DNA of 64,000 nt from Dehalococcoidia bacterium (GTDB taxonomy: Bacteria > Chloroflexota > Dehalococcoidia > DSTF01 > WHTK01): NCBI GenBank assembly GCA_009377745.1, contig WHTK01000001.1:1-64000 (forward strand). The letters run 5' to 3'. Both the position numbers and the translations under genes were made by a program. Of this stretch, positions 42,624 to 52,093 are shown in pieces (positions within the stretch are counted from its first letter, which is position 1; every line of letters starts with the position of its first letter). The notes beneath the pieces were generated by a model. The model did no database searches. It was not told where the DNA came from and saw only the letters and a list, made by a program, of their open reading frames with translations.

Positions 42624-43781
42624 ATGGCTAGAACCGCAGGCGTCCGCTTCCGGCAAGCGGGCAAGATCTTTTACTACGAAGCCGGCGACCTCGAGATCGA
42701 AGTCAACGGCTACGTCGTCGTCGATAGCGCCCATGGCATCGCCGTCGGCCGCGTCGTTATCGCCCCGGACCAGGTTATCGCCAACGAGGCATCCAGCTTC
42801 GAAGAGCTGAAGCCGGTGCTTCGCCTCGCCACTCACGAGGACATCGAGCGCTCTGAGGAGATGAAAACTAGGGCCGAAGAGACGCTACGCAAGGCCAAGG
42901 GGATGGTGTCCGATCAAGACATCGCTATGAACATCGCTAGCGCCGAGTACGACCTCGATGGCTCCCAGTTCACGGCCTACTTCACCGCCACTGAACGCGT
43001 CGACTTTCGCAACCTCGTGCGGGACCTCTCCCGGGACACCGGCGCCCGCGTCCAGCTCCTGCAGGTCGGCGATCGCGACCGCGCCAAGCTCACTGACGGC
43101 GTCGACATCTGCGGCGAGCGGCTCTGCTGTTCCTCCTGGATGACCAACTTCCCCAGCGTCAGCATCCGCATGGCCAAAGAGCAGGACCTGCCGCTCAACC
43201 CGCAGAAAATCTCCGGTGTCTGCGGCCGGCTCTTCTGCTGCCTGACCTTCGAGTACGAGGACTACCGCGCCCTGCGCGGCACCCTGCCGAAGGTCGGCAC
43301 CATGCTCTCCACCCCGGCCGGCGAGGCAAAGGTCAGCAGCATCGACTTCAACCGCGAAGTCGTCAAGCTCTGGCTGACCGAGGCGCACGAGCTGGTTGAG
43401 GTCGCCGCCATCGACCTGCAGCTCCAGCACGGCGTCAGCGTCCGGCCGATGGAGCTCGTCCGCAAGATCGAAGGCCCACTGCGCCCGATCACCGAAGGCC
43501 GTAGCGACGTGCCGCAACCAACGCGATTGCCACGGCCGCGCCCTCAGCGTGAAGAGGGACGCCCGGGCGGTCGTGGCCGCGGGCCTCGCGACGCTGCCGC
43601 TGCCCCGGACCGTCCGGCGGCCCAGCGCCCCGCGGCTCCTCCCCCACCGGCCCAGACACCGCCGGCGGCTGCATCGGCTGAGGGTGAGGGTGAAGCCCAG
43701 CGCCGCCGTCGTCGCCGGCGCCGGCGAGGCCGAGGTGGCGGTGGTGCAGGCGGCGCGCCCGGCCAGCCCTCGGCAGAATAG
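42624..43781 (+). CDS. PSP1 domain protein, YaaT/RicT-like
   Basis: A 385-residue protein. The PSP1 region (about residues 55-150) and the Cys-rich stretch DICGERLCCSSWM and GVCGRLFCCLTFEYEDYR match YaaT (RicT), which with YlbF and YmcA forms an Fe-S complex that steers RNase Y in Bacillus. The last 100 residues are an added low-complexity tail, Pro/Ala-rich then a run of ten Arg and GRGGGG, likely to bind RNA. GGGGAGG lies before ATG 42624. It follows holB by 33 bases, the order seen in Bacillus. Confidence 0.88.
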   Translation: MARTAGVRFRQAGKIFYYEAGDLEIEVNGYVVVDSAHGIAVGRVVIAPDQVIANEASSFEELKPVLRLATHEDIERSEEMKTRAEETLRKAKGMVSDQDIAMNIASAEYDLDGSQFTAYFTATERVDFRNLVRDLSRDTGARVQLLQVGDRDRAKLTDGVDICGERLCCSSWMTNFPSVSIRMAKEQDLPLNPQKISGVCGRLFCCLTFEYEDYRALRGTLPKVGTMLSTPAGEAKVSSIDFNREVVKLWLTEAHELVEVAAIDLQLQHGVSVRPMELVRKIEGPLRPITEGRSDVPQPTRLPRPRPQREEGRPGGRGRGPRDAAAAPDRPAAQRPAAPPPPAQTPPAAASAEGEGEAQRRRRRRRRRGRGGGGAGGAPGQPSAE

Positions 43782-44161
43782 GACCACCCACGGGGGACGG
43801 CTAAGCTCAGGTGAGTGAGACATTCACGGAGCGCAGCCTCAATAATCCCTCGTCACGAAGATTCTCCGGTCACCTTAATTGCTTACCCGGATCGTCTTGT
43901 GCTACGCTGCACCTCGTGCCTTTGAAAGGGTCTGACAGGCCCGCGGCACACGTCCAGGCCTAACTGGTGGCCGGCGCGAGTCACCCGAAACACGGGACGC
44001 GCCGAACTCTCGAGAGATCGAGGGGTTCCTTCGCAGGAAGGATTGCCCACTGGGGGCCTTTTACTGCGCCCAAAAGGTGGCAGGAGGTTTTATCGGTCAG
44101 AGGCCGGTCTAATTGGAGACCGGCGTTCGCCCGCGAGCTGCGGGACGGAAAGGGGTGAGCG
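43782..44161 (+). other. 380-base gap with long structured leader of speD
   Basis: From about 43914 to the speD ATG the RNA can form at least seven hairpins: GTGCC/GGCAC enclosing GGGTC/GGCCC, GGCGCG/CGCGCC enclosing CCCG/CGGG, a nine-pair stem capped by a GAGA tetraloop (about 44010), TCCTTC/GAAGGA, TGCC/GGCA enclosing CCTTTT/AAAAGG, GCCGGTCT/AGACCGGC (44103-44126) and CCCGC/GCGGG. AAGGGG precedes the ATG. It matches no riboswitch class I can name. Bases 43782-43878 show no feature. Confidence 0.55.
43879..43908 (+). promoter_or_regulatory. Candidate promoter of the speD leader
   Basis: TTGCTT (43879-43884), an 18-base spacer and TACGCT (43903-43908). It would give a transcript with about 250 bases of leader. 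The hexamers are only moderately close to consensus. Confidence 0.5.
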
Positions 44162-44596
44162 ATGCACTTGACTATCGATGGCTATGGCGGTGACCGGGAG
44201 CTTTTGGGTAGCGAGGCATTAGTACGCTCGCTTCTGGACCGTTTCCCCGGCGAGATCGGCATGACCAAAATCTCCGAGCCCTTCGTCTTTGAGTACAGCG
44301 GCGCCAAGCCGGAAGACTGGGGCGTCACCGGCTTCGTAATCATCGCCGAAAGCCACATTTCGGTTCACACTTTCCCCGATCACGGCTACATCTGGGTGGA
44401 CATCTTCTCCTGCAAGGAGTTCGAAGCGCCTCAGGCCCTCGACAAGATCGTCGATGCCTTCGGCCTCACGAGCTACACGGAGAACATCCTCGAGCGCGGC
44501 CTCGAATATCCCCACGCCATCGACCGGGCGACGCCTGTCGCCCGCGGCGAACGGCGGGCCGTCGCCGGCGCCCTTTCGGAGACGTCGGTGGGCTGA
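44162..44596 (+). CDS. speD: S-adenosylmethionine decarboxylase proenzyme
   Basis: Makes decarboxylated SAM, the aminopropyl donor for spermidine. The 144-residue protein is of the short bacterial type: the self-cleavage and pyruvoyl site is in AESHISVHTFPDHGYIWVDIFSC, with the key Ser after Glu-Ser-His. AAGGGG lies a few bases before the ATG. Expression may be controlled by its structured leader. Agmatinase follows after a terminator; no spermidine synthase (speE) is in the window. Confidence 0.95.
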   Translation: MHLTIDGYGGDRELLGSEALVRSLLDRFPGEIGMTKISEPFVFEYSGAKPEDWGVTGFVIIAESHISVHTFPDHGYIWVDIFSCKEFEAPQALDKIVDAFGLTSYTENILERGLEYPHAIDRATPVARGERRAVAGALSETSVG

Positions 44597-44610
44597 CACA
44601 GCAATCTGAG

Positions 44611-44650
44611 CAAAGGGCCCATCTCGCCAACCGAGATGGGCCCTTTGCAT
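44611..44650 (+). terminator. Terminator of speD
   Basis: A perfect 16-pair stem, CAAAGGGCCCATCTCG with CGAGATGGGCCCTTTG, and a five-base loop, 14 bases after the speD stop. The U-rich end is inside the stem base (CCCTTTG) rather than a separate tail. It separates speD from the agmatinase gene. Confidence 0.75.
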
Positions 44651-44685
44651 TGGCCTCATGTGCTAATAAAGAAATGGCCGAAAAC

Positions 44686-44691
44686 TATAAT
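44686..44691 (+). promoter_or_regulatory. Candidate -10 box upstream of the agmatinase gene
   Basis: A perfect TATAAT in a locally AT-rich stretch after the speD terminator. A good -35 is not seen at 17 bases (CTAATA). It would leave about 70 bases of leader before ATG 44767. Confidence 0.4.
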
Positions 44692-44766
44692 AAGGTGCGC
44701 CGGTATTAACCAAGACTAGAATAGCGCCAACATTTGCCACTATATCGCCTGTAACGAGGTCTACCC

Positions 44767-45666
44767 ATGACACGCCCCCGACCTGACGACCGCTTCTGGC
44801 CCCGCTACAGCTTTGCCATGCCGCCCTACCCCCTCGGCGAGTACGAGAACGCCCGCGTCGTCATCCTGCCCGTGCCCTACGATTCCACCGTGACGGCCCG
44901 CGCCGGCGCCCGCGAAGGACCCAACGCCATCATCACCAACTCCTGGGACATGGAGACCTTCGACGTTGGGCTTGGCTATGAGCCTTTTCTGCACGGCATC
45001 TACACCGCACCGCTTGTCGCCGTGACTAACGAGTCGCCGGAGGCGATGATCAATCGCGTCCACGAGATCGCCGCCGAGTTTGTAAGCGACGGCAAGTTCC
45101 TCGTCACGCTAGGCGGCGAGCACACCATCGCCGTCGGCTCCTTCCGCGCCCACCGCGACCGCTATTCCAACCTCAGCGTCTTCGCCATCGATGCCCACGC
45201 CGACCTGCGTGACGAGTACCAGGACACCCGCTATAACCACGCCTGCAGCCTGCGCCGCATGCTGGACGACGCGCCGGTGACCCAGGTCGGGCTGCGCAGC
45301 GCCGCCGTCGAGGAGGCGCGGCTGATCAAGGAGCGCAACCTGCCCTTCTACTCGCCCCGCGACTTCCGCGCCCTGCCGGGCCTCAACCCCATCGTCGATA
45401 GCCTCAGCGACCACGTCTACGTGACCATCGACCTCGACGGCATCGACTCCGGCGAGATGCCCGCCGTCGGCACGCCGGAGCCGGCCGGCCTGCAGTGGGA
45501 CGAGGTCAGCCGTCTGATCGAGGCCATCGCCGCCAAGAAACGCATCGTCGGCTTCGACCTTATGGAGCTTGCCCCCGATCTCGGTCCCAAGGCCTGTTCC
45601 TACGCCGCCGCCAAGCTCGCCTACCGTCTCATCGGCCTCGCCCTCGGCCCACCCGAAGGGTCCTAA
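44767..45666 (+). CDS. speB: Agmatinase/ureohydrolase family enzyme
   Basis: A 299-residue binuclear manganese ureohydrolase. The metal ligands are visible in LGGEHTIAVG, DAHADLRDEYQ and TIDLDGIDSGEMPAVGTPEPAG. The last motif and the N-terminal ARVVILPVPYDSTVTARAGAREGPNAI fit agmatinase, which turns agmatine to putrescine. Position after speD supports polyamine synthesis through the arginine route. A GAGGTC lies nine bases before ATG 44767. Confidence 0.88.
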   Translation: MTRPRPDDRFWPRYSFAMPPYPLGEYENARVVILPVPYDSTVTARAGAREGPNAIITNSWDMETFDVGLGYEPFLHGIYTAPLVAVTNESPEAMINRVHEIAAEFVSDGKFLVTLGGEHTIAVGSFRAHRDRYSNLSVFAIDAHADLRDEYQDTRYNHACSLRRMLDDAPVTQVGLRSAAVEEARLIKERNLPFYSPRDFRALPGLNPIVDSLSDHVYVTIDLDGIDSGEMPAVGTPEPAGLQWDEVSRLIEAIAAKKRIVGFDLMELAPDLGPKACSYAAAKLAYRLIGLALGPPEGS

Positions 45667-45675
45667 GCAGCCTGT

Positions 45676-45710
45676 CATTGCGAGCCATCGCGATAGCGAG
45701 GCGTGGCAAT
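45676..45710. repeat. Dispersed intergenic repeat, family A
   Basis: The same 35 bases as 35976-36010, beginning CATTGCGAGCCATCGCGATA, ten bases after the agmatinase stop. Sequence similarity continues for about ten bases beyond (CTGGGGCGGGG against CCGGGGAGGGG). Confidence 0.8.
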
Positions 45711-45850
45711 CTGGGGCGGGGTGGCAACCACACGTCTTGACGAAGGCGTTCTTTCCTGGATCCTTACAGCGCCAAGAATAGCGTCATGCATGATCCTTCG
45801 TCCTCTCCCGCGCGTATCCTAGGCAGACGCTAAACGCGGGAGCCTCGACC

Positions 45851-46519
45851 ATGCCGCTTTCCATCTTCGGGCAGCTTGAAACCCTGATCGCCGATCACCT
45901 CTACCCCCATCGCTACATCATTACGCCCATCGCTGCGCTGCTGCTGGCGGGGGCCGTCCTGCTGGCGCTGCGACTCGGCCTCCACCGCGTCCTCTGGCAG
46001 CATCGCCTCGCGACCGCCGTCGTCGGCACGCCGCTGCTCATCGTCTCACTCGTGGCCGGCGATTACTTCGTCTCGCCGCTCTGGGAGCGCAGCGAGCGTC
46101 AAGAGGCCAGCCCCCTGGCCGCCGCCTCTATGCCATCCGGCGCTTCATCTAGCGCTGAAATGGTCTCGGCTGCCACGACCGGCCCGCGCGCGACCCACAT
46201 CGGCATGTTCAAGGGCGCGGACGATTTCCACTTCGGCCGCGGCGACGCTCTCCTCATCCAGATCGACGCCAACGCCCACGTGCTGCGGTTCGAGGACTTC
46301 TCCGTCCGCAACGGCCCCGACCTCTACGTCTACCTATCGCTCGACGAGACCGGCCGCCGGGTCGACGAAACCCTCAACCTCGGCCGCCTCAAAGCAACCG
46401 ACGGCGCCTTCAATTACGAAATCCCGCCCGGCACGGACCTCAAAGACGTCAAGAGCGTGGTCGTCTGGTGCAAGCAATTCAGCACCCTCTTCGCCGTCGC
46501 ACCCCTCATGGCCAACTAG
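45851..46519 (+). CDS. DM13 domain membrane protein
   Basis: A 222-residue protein with two N-terminal membrane segments (about 20-42 and 52-72) and an outward DM13 domain: GMFKGADDFHFGRGDALLIQI, VLRFEDFSVRNGPDLYVYLS, and KSVVVWCKQFSTLFAVAPL with the near-invariant Cys. DM13 domains are proposed to take part in redox reactions; the role here is unknown. The 184-base gap before it holds a family A repeat. Confidence 0.85.
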   Translation: MPLSIFGQLETLIADHLYPHRYIITPIAALLLAGAVLLALRLGLHRVLWQHRLATAVVGTPLLIVSLVAGDYFVSPLWERSERQEASPLAAASMPSGASSSAEMVSAATTGPRATHIGMFKGADDFHFGRGDALLIQIDANAHVLRFEDFSVRNGPDLYVYLSLDETGRRVDETLNLGRLKATDGAFNYEIPPGTDLKDVKSVVVWCKQFSTLFAVAPLMAN

Positions 46520-46531
46520 CATCTCGCCCAC

Positions 46532-46570
46532 CATTGCGAGGCCATCGCCCGCAGGCGAGGCCGTGGCAAC
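46532..46570. repeat. Dispersed intergenic repeat, family A
   Basis: CATTGCGAGGCCATCGCCCG followed by CAGGCGAGGCCGTGGCAAC, nearly identical to 4118-4156 (one clear difference), just after the DM13 gene. Confidence 0.8.
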
Positions 46571-46704
46571 CTTTCGCGCTCTCGCAACTAATTGCGCGCC
46601 CGTAAAAACGATCCTCTGATCCTGACGAGTGCGAAGCCTTATGCGCGTCCTGCTAAGGACCTTCGCCAAAGGAGAGCGAAGCCTTCTGCCCGCCACGCCA
46701 GTGG

Positions 46705-47259
46705 CTACTGCACCATCCCGAATCGCTTGTTCGCCTTCGTCATCTTGAGGAAGTAGCGCAACCGCTTCTCGAAAAAGTCCGGCCGATTGCGTGAGCCATC
46801 GATCCAGCCGACGCGGATGCGCTTGTAGCTCTCCGGGAACGCCTCGAAGTTGCGCCAGGTCTCCTCGTCTGCCTGAAGCGTGGCCAGGATGTCGGTTGGC
46901 ACTTCATAGGATGCATCCAGGTCGTCAGCAATGGCCGCCATCCCCGCCTCGGTCATCCTGCCCTCGGCGCGTAACCGCCGCATCCGCTCCTTGTTCATCT
47001 CCGAGAGCGGGCTCTTGGGCCGGCGTGGCGTGAAGCGCTGTGCCCGGTGGCGCTTGTCCAGGCTCTTTACGGTGCTATCGATCCAGCCAAAGCAGAGCGC
47101 CTCGTCGACGGCATCGTTGTAGGAGATGCCTCGGATGCCGGTGTCTTTGTGCGGATAGACCAGCCAGACCTCCCGCTCGGTCGCGTGGTTCTCTTCCAGC
47201 CAGGCCCGCCACTCATCGGCGTAGCTCAGCCGCAGCGTCTTGCCGATCCTCAATGCCAT
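46705..47259 (-). CDS. YdeI/OmpD-associated family protein
   Basis: A 184-residue protein with the family's WRAWLEENHATEREVWLVYPHK, the central DEALCFGWIDSTVKSLD and ending ESYKRIRVGWIDGSRN..FEKRLRYFLKMTKANKRFG. Members have been linked to bacteriocin tolerance, but biochemical function is not established. It stands upstream of none of its minus-strand neighbours; the DinB-like gene is 22 bases before its start. Confidence 0.85.
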   Translation of the reverse strand: MALRIGKTLRLSYADEWRAWLEENHATEREVWLVYPHKDTGIRGISYNDAVDEALCFGWIDSTVKSLDKRHRAQRFTPRRPKSPLSEMNKERMRRLRAEGRMTEAGMAAIADDLDASYEVPTDILATLQADEETWRNFEAFPESYKRIRVGWIDGSRNRPDFFEKRLRYFLKMTKANKRFGMVQ

Positions 47260-47281
47260 AGCTTGCTCGCGATTCGGCTGC

Positions 47282-47773
47282 CTAAGCGGGGATGCCGGTT
47301 TCCTGCGCCGACTTCAGGGTCCTGATCTGCGACAGGTGCTCCTGTTCGTGCGCCACCAGGCTCGCCGCGAATTGCTTCAGTGTCCGCCGGCCAACGCCCG
47401 GTTGCATGCCCAGCCGCGTCCAATCGACAGCGTGGGCCAGCAGCTCCACCGTCTTGATCGTGTGCTCCTTCATTTCGGCCAGGAAGACCTCCGGGCGCGC
47501 GTCTTGGTAAGCGCGCTCGCGGGCAAGGGCTTCACCATCGAAGGAGACAAAGAGCGGGTCGGTCTGGCTCCAGACCATGTAGAAGCGCTTGTACCAGTTC
47601 TCGGCCACGTCGCGCAGGTGGCCCGTCACCTCGTTGATCGACCACTCGCCCTCGGCCGGCCGGTAGCGCAGCATGGCGTCCGTCAGACCCGCAACCTCGG
47701 CCTCGAGGATCTTCGGGAATTGCTCGAGCGCCTCGATGATTTCCAGCCGTTCCATGGACCCCTCTAGCGCCAT
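47282..47773 (-). CDS. DinB-like four-helix protein
   Basis: A 163-residue protein of the DinB/YfiT superfamily of metal-binding four-helix bundles. The three metal His are probably those in EVTGHLRDVAENWYK, ELLAHAVDW and SLVAHEQEHLSQI. Members include thiol-dependent transferases and damage-induced proteins. ATG 47773 after GAGGG is preferred; ATG 47755 is an alternative. It lies 38 bases after parB in the same direction. Confidence 0.75.
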   Translation of the reverse strand: MALEGSMERLEIIEALEQFPKILEAEVAGLTDAMLRYRPAEGEWSINEVTGHLRDVAENWYKRFYMVWSQTDPLFVSFDGEALARERAYQDARPEVFLAEMKEHTIKTVELLAHAVDWTRLGMQPGVGRRTLKQFAASLVAHEQEHLSQIRTLKSAQETGIPA

Positions 47774-47811
47774 CTCAATCCCTCGAATCGAACTATCTGT
47801 GTGTGCCGGAT

Positions 47812-48653
47812 CTAGCCAAGCTTCTCGATTATCGCGTCCAGCTCTTCGTCGCTGAAAAAGTGCACCACTAATCGCCCGCCCTTGCGGCCCTTCGTCAGGT
47901 CCACCTTGGTCCCCAGCGACGAGCGCAGACGCTCCTGGATCGCCGCCAGGTCCGGCGACAGCAGCCGCGGTGTTAGCTTCCGCACCGCCGCCCTTCCCTT
48001 CGCCAGCGACTCCGCATCGCGCACCGTTAGACCACCATCGACGATCCGCCGCCACGTCTGGCGCTGCTCCTCCGGGTCGTCGATGCCGAGCAGAGCGCGC
48101 GCGTGCCCGGCCGTAATCTCGCCCCGCGCCAGGCTGGCCTGGATATCGTCCGGCAACGTCAGCAGCCTCAGCGAGTTCGCCACCGAGGAGCGGCTGCGCC
48201 CAACCCGCGTCGCGATGGCCTCCTGCGTCAGGCTAAACTCCTCGCCCAGTCTTTTGAACGCGGCGGCTTCCTCAAGGGCTCCCAGATCCTGGCGCTGAAG
48301 GTTTTCGACCAGCGCCAGCTCCAGCAGAGCCTGCGGGCTCGCCTCCTTGACGATCACCGGCACGCGCTTCAGACCCGCCAGCCGCGACGCCAGCAGCCGC
48401 CGCTCGCCCGCGATCAGCTGATATGTCCCGCCGTGGTCGCCCGCCGGACGGCTGACGATCAGCGGCTGGATGACGCCGTGCTCCCGGATGCTCTCCGCCA
48501 GTTCCGCCAGCGCTTCCGGCTCGAAAACGCTGCGTGGCTGCTGCGGGTTGGGTGTGATCAGGTCGATGTCCACCTCATCTATGGATGCAGAGTGAGGCTG
48601 GCGATTGGGGATCAGGGCGTCCAGGCCACGCCCCAGGCCGCTGCGTCGGTTCG

Positions 48654-48657
<4 letters not shown>
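47812..48657 (-). CDS. parB: Chromosome-partitioning protein ParB (Spo0J)
   Basis: CTPase that loads on parS sites and spreads to organise the origin region. The 281-residue protein opens RRSGLGRGLDALIPN, has the CTP/parS region PNPQQPRSVFEPEALAELAESI, the GERR motif in LIAGERRLLASRLAG, the ENLQR motif, and a helix-turn-helix LTQEAIATRVGRSRSSVANSLRLL. Its sites are visible in this window at 53273, 54138 and 54186. Its start overlaps parA by four bases. Confidence 0.97.
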
Positions 48658-49453
<796 letters not shown>

Positions 49454-49457
<4 letters not shown>

Positions 49458-50293
49458 CGCGACTTCACCGGCTCCGCCGCGATCAATGCCTCGATCTCCT
49501 CGCGCCCACCGATGCTCTCCGTACCGGCCTGCCGAACCGCCAGCGCCGCCGCTGCCATGCCAAACCGGGCCGCTGCCATGGTGTCGCCGGTCTCCTTGAG
49601 CCGGATCAGGAACGCTGTCGCGAAGACGTCGCCCGCACCCGTGGGGTCGCGCTCATTCGTCGCGAATGCCGCCAGGTCGTGGCGTCCGGTGGCGTCCCAG
49701 ACGCTGCAACCGCGACCCGCTCGCGTCAGCACCACAACCGGGACTACCCGCTGCCAGACGCTGACCGCCTCGGGATCGATTACATCCTCTTCAGAGACGA
49801 ATACGGCGTCCCCCGCCAGCCAGGCCGGCCGCGCCTCGACTCGACCCGCCACGACGCGTCCTTCGTGCAGGCTCCGCAGCCAGCCTTGAGCGCCCAGCCC
49901 GAGCAGAGCGCCGCGCCCTGCCAGCTGCGACGGCAGCCCCGGTGCGATGTCATGGAACACCGGCGCCAGCAGGATGATCGGCGCGGTGCGCCAGTCCGAG
50001 GGAATATCTTCCAGGTTCAAAGGTCTGGCCGTGACCGGTACTCGCTGCGTCCTTGAGCCGGCTTCGTAGCGGTTCCCGAAGCTGGTCGTCGCTGTGTCGC
50101 GTACGATATGCCACTCGACATCTAACAGTGCCTGCGGCTGCACGTCCGGCCCGCAGACCGTTACCGCGCCGGCTCTTAGCCCCAGCTTCTGGGCCTGCGC
50201 CGCCGCATAGAGCACACTGCCACCCGGTCGCCAGCCGTCCGCAGTTATATCTTTAACGATATGTCCGGCTACCAGCAGGTCGGGCGGGGCCAC
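49454..50293 (-). CDS. PfkB family carbohydrate kinase
   Basis: A 279-residue ribokinase-like sugar kinase. GGSVLYAAAQAQKLGLRAG and the catalytic signature ATNERDPTGAGDVFATAFLIRL, with the base Asp and anion hole, are intact. The substrate is unknown. It sits between jag and parA, where many bacteria have mnmE, mnmG and rsmG, and overlaps parA by four bases. Confidence 0.85.
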
Positions 50294-50304
50294 TGTGCAA
50301 CCTC

Positions 50305-51201
50305 TTAGCGGCTAGGTGTAATCGCGACCTTGCGCGCGTCGCCCTCGCCGATGCTCACGGTCACGACGCTGGGGTCCTCCGCCAGCGTGATGTGGACAAT
50401 GCGCCGCTCGTTGGGCGGCATCGGCTCCAGGGTCACGCTGCGACCGGTGCCTCGCACCCGGGCTGCCATGCGCTTCGCCAGGCCGACCAGCGCCTCTTCA
50501 CGCCGCCGCTTGTAGCCATCGACATCGACCGCGAAGGCTACCCGGCGGTTGATCTGCTTGCTGACGATCAAGTTTACGAGGTACTGCAGCGACGCCAGGG
50601 TTTGGCCGCGCCGCCCGATCAGGATGCCGAGGTCCTCGCCCTCGACGTCCAGGACGGCCTCCATCATGCCGATGCCATCGCCGGCCGTCTCCGGCACGCG
50701 CGACCCCACGTCGGCTTCGATCGCCATCAGCTGGATCAGGTTCTTGAGGACCGTAACCGCCACCTCGACATCGGCAGCGTCAACCGCGACCGGCTGGGGC
50801 AGGGGAGTGGGCGGGCGACGGACTACCTCAGGACGAGGCTCGTCCTCTTCGTCCTCGTAATCCTCATCCTCATCGTCGTACTCATCGTCTCCGTCTTCTT
50901 CTTCTTCTTCATCTTCGTCATCGTCTTCGTACTCTTCGTCGTCGTCGTCGAGCTCGTTGTCGTCCTCATCTTCATCGTCCCCGCCAACAGGACGAGAGAC
51001 AGGGGCGGGGGCGGCAACGGCGGCGGGCTTGGGACGCGGCGTCACGCGCACGCGGGCTGGCTCGCCACGAAAGCCGAGCAGCCGCGGGCGGCCTTCGCTC
51101 AGGACTTCAACGTCAACCTCGTCCCGGCGCAGCCCCAGCTGCTCCAGAGCGCTGTCCGTCGCTTCGTTGACGGTTCTACCTTCGGCCTCTACGCCTTCCA
51201 T
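50305..51201 (-). CDS. jag: Jag/KhpB RNA-binding protein
   Basis: A 298-residue protein. The Jag N-terminal domain (GRTVNEATDSALEQLGLRRDEVDVEVL, residues about 8-45) is followed by an unusually acidic linker of about 55 residues made almost only of Asp, Glu and Tyr, then a KH domain (GEDLGILIGRRGQTLASLQYLV) and R3H domain (RPG-like MPPNERRIVHITLAED). KhpB binds RNA with KhpA. ATG 51201 has GGAGG upstream and overlaps the end of yidC by 26 bases. Confidence 0.93.
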   Translation of the reverse strand: MEGVEAEGRTVNEATDSALEQLGLRRDEVDVEVLSEGRPRLLGFRGEPARVRVTPRPKPAAVAAPAPVSRPVGGDDEDEDDNELDDDDEEYEDDDEDEEEEEDGDDEYDDEDEDYEDEEDEPRPEVVRRPPTPLPQPVAVDAADVEVAVTVLKNLIQLMAIEADVGSRVPETAGDGIGMMEAVLDVEGEDLGILIGRRGQTLASLQYLVNLIVSKQINRRVAFAVDVDGYKRRREEALVGLAKRMAARVRGTGRSVTLEPMPPNERRIVHITLAEDPSVVTVSIGEGDARKVAITPSR

Positions 51202-52093
51202 TGGCGTACCTCCTCCGACGTCGTCCGGCGTTGGCCCCATTTCCGGAACCTGTTTCTTCCAGCGCGGCCGTGCCAACCGGCTCCTGGCCGCGCGTGTACT
51301 CTTCCACGCTATCCATCTGCCGCTGCCGCACTTCCAAAGCCCGTGGCAGCACCGGGTCCTGTGACAGGCCGATGAGCCCCTTCCAGTTGAACGCGCCGCC
51401 GCCGACGTAGGCGTACTGCAGCACCATGCCGATCACGTTAGACAGCACGTAGTATAGGCCGAGACCGCTGGGCAAACTGATAGTGATCCAGCCGAAGATC
51501 AGCGGCATCAGCATGTTCATCATGCTGTTCTGGGCCCGCTGGCGTTCGTCCATGGCGGGCATCATAGTCATCTTCTGCAGGATGAAGGTCGTCGCCGCTA
51601 CCAGCACCGGCAGGATGATCGGGTCAGGCCGTCCCAGGTGCAGCCAGAGGAACTCGCCCGGCAGTGGCACCGCGCTCTGTAGCAAGCCCCAGGGGTAGAT
51701 GCGCTCATTGAGCCTGATCAGCGCTTCCGGCGCCTCACCGACGGTCAGCGTAAACGTCCGATAGAGGGCGAAGAGGATCGGAAACTGCAGCAGCATGCTT
51801 GAGAAGCAGCCCAGCGGGTTGATGCCGGCATCCTTGTAGAGCCTCATCGTCTCTTCTTGGCGGCGGCGCGGGTCCTTGAAGCGCTTCTGAATGTCCTGCA
51901 TCCTCGGCGCCAGCACTGCCATCATGCGAGTGGAATGCATCTGCTTCAGCGTCAGGGGCAGCGTGACTATGCGGATGATGATCGTCAGCAGGATGACGGC
52001 GGCGCCGGTGCTGCCGGTAACCGCCGTCAACAGGACGAACAGGTTGGTCAGGGGGTTGATCAGTACGGTATCGAAGAAGAAGCCGATACCCAT
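51176..52093 (-). CDS. yidC: Membrane protein insertase YidC
   Basis: Inserts proteins into the membrane. The 305-residue protein is the short Gram-positive type without a periplasmic domain. The conserved Arg is in LLTIIIRIVTLPLTLKQMHS; NPLGCFSSMLLQFPILFALYRTF and FGWITISLPSGLGLYYVLSNVIG follow. The tail is strongly basic (RRRRRYANGRRRGRR), as in YidC forms that touch the ribosome. ATG 52093 overlaps the stop of the upstream gene (TGATG). Confidence 0.95.
   Translation of the reverse strand: MGIGFFFDTVLINPLTNLFVLLTAVTGSTGAAVILLTIIIRIVTLPLTLKQMHSTRMMAVLAPRMQDIQKRFKDPRRRQEETMRLYKDAGINPLGCFSSMLLQFPILFALYRTFTLTVGEAPEALIRLNERIYPWGLLQSAVPLPGEFLWLHLGRPDPIILPVLVAATTFILQKMTMMPAMDERQRAQNSMMNMLMPLIFGWITISLPSGLGLYYVLSNVIGMVLQYAYVGGGAFNWKGLIGLSQDPVLPRALEVRQRQMDSVEEYTRGQEPVGTAALEETGSGNGANAGRRRRRYANGRRRGRR

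Noticed and set aside
43967..44158. A 63-codon open frame in the speD leader ending four bases before the speD ATG
   Set aside because: No ribosome binding site, no recognisable protein pattern, and it coincides with strongly paired RNA; it is better explained as structured leader.
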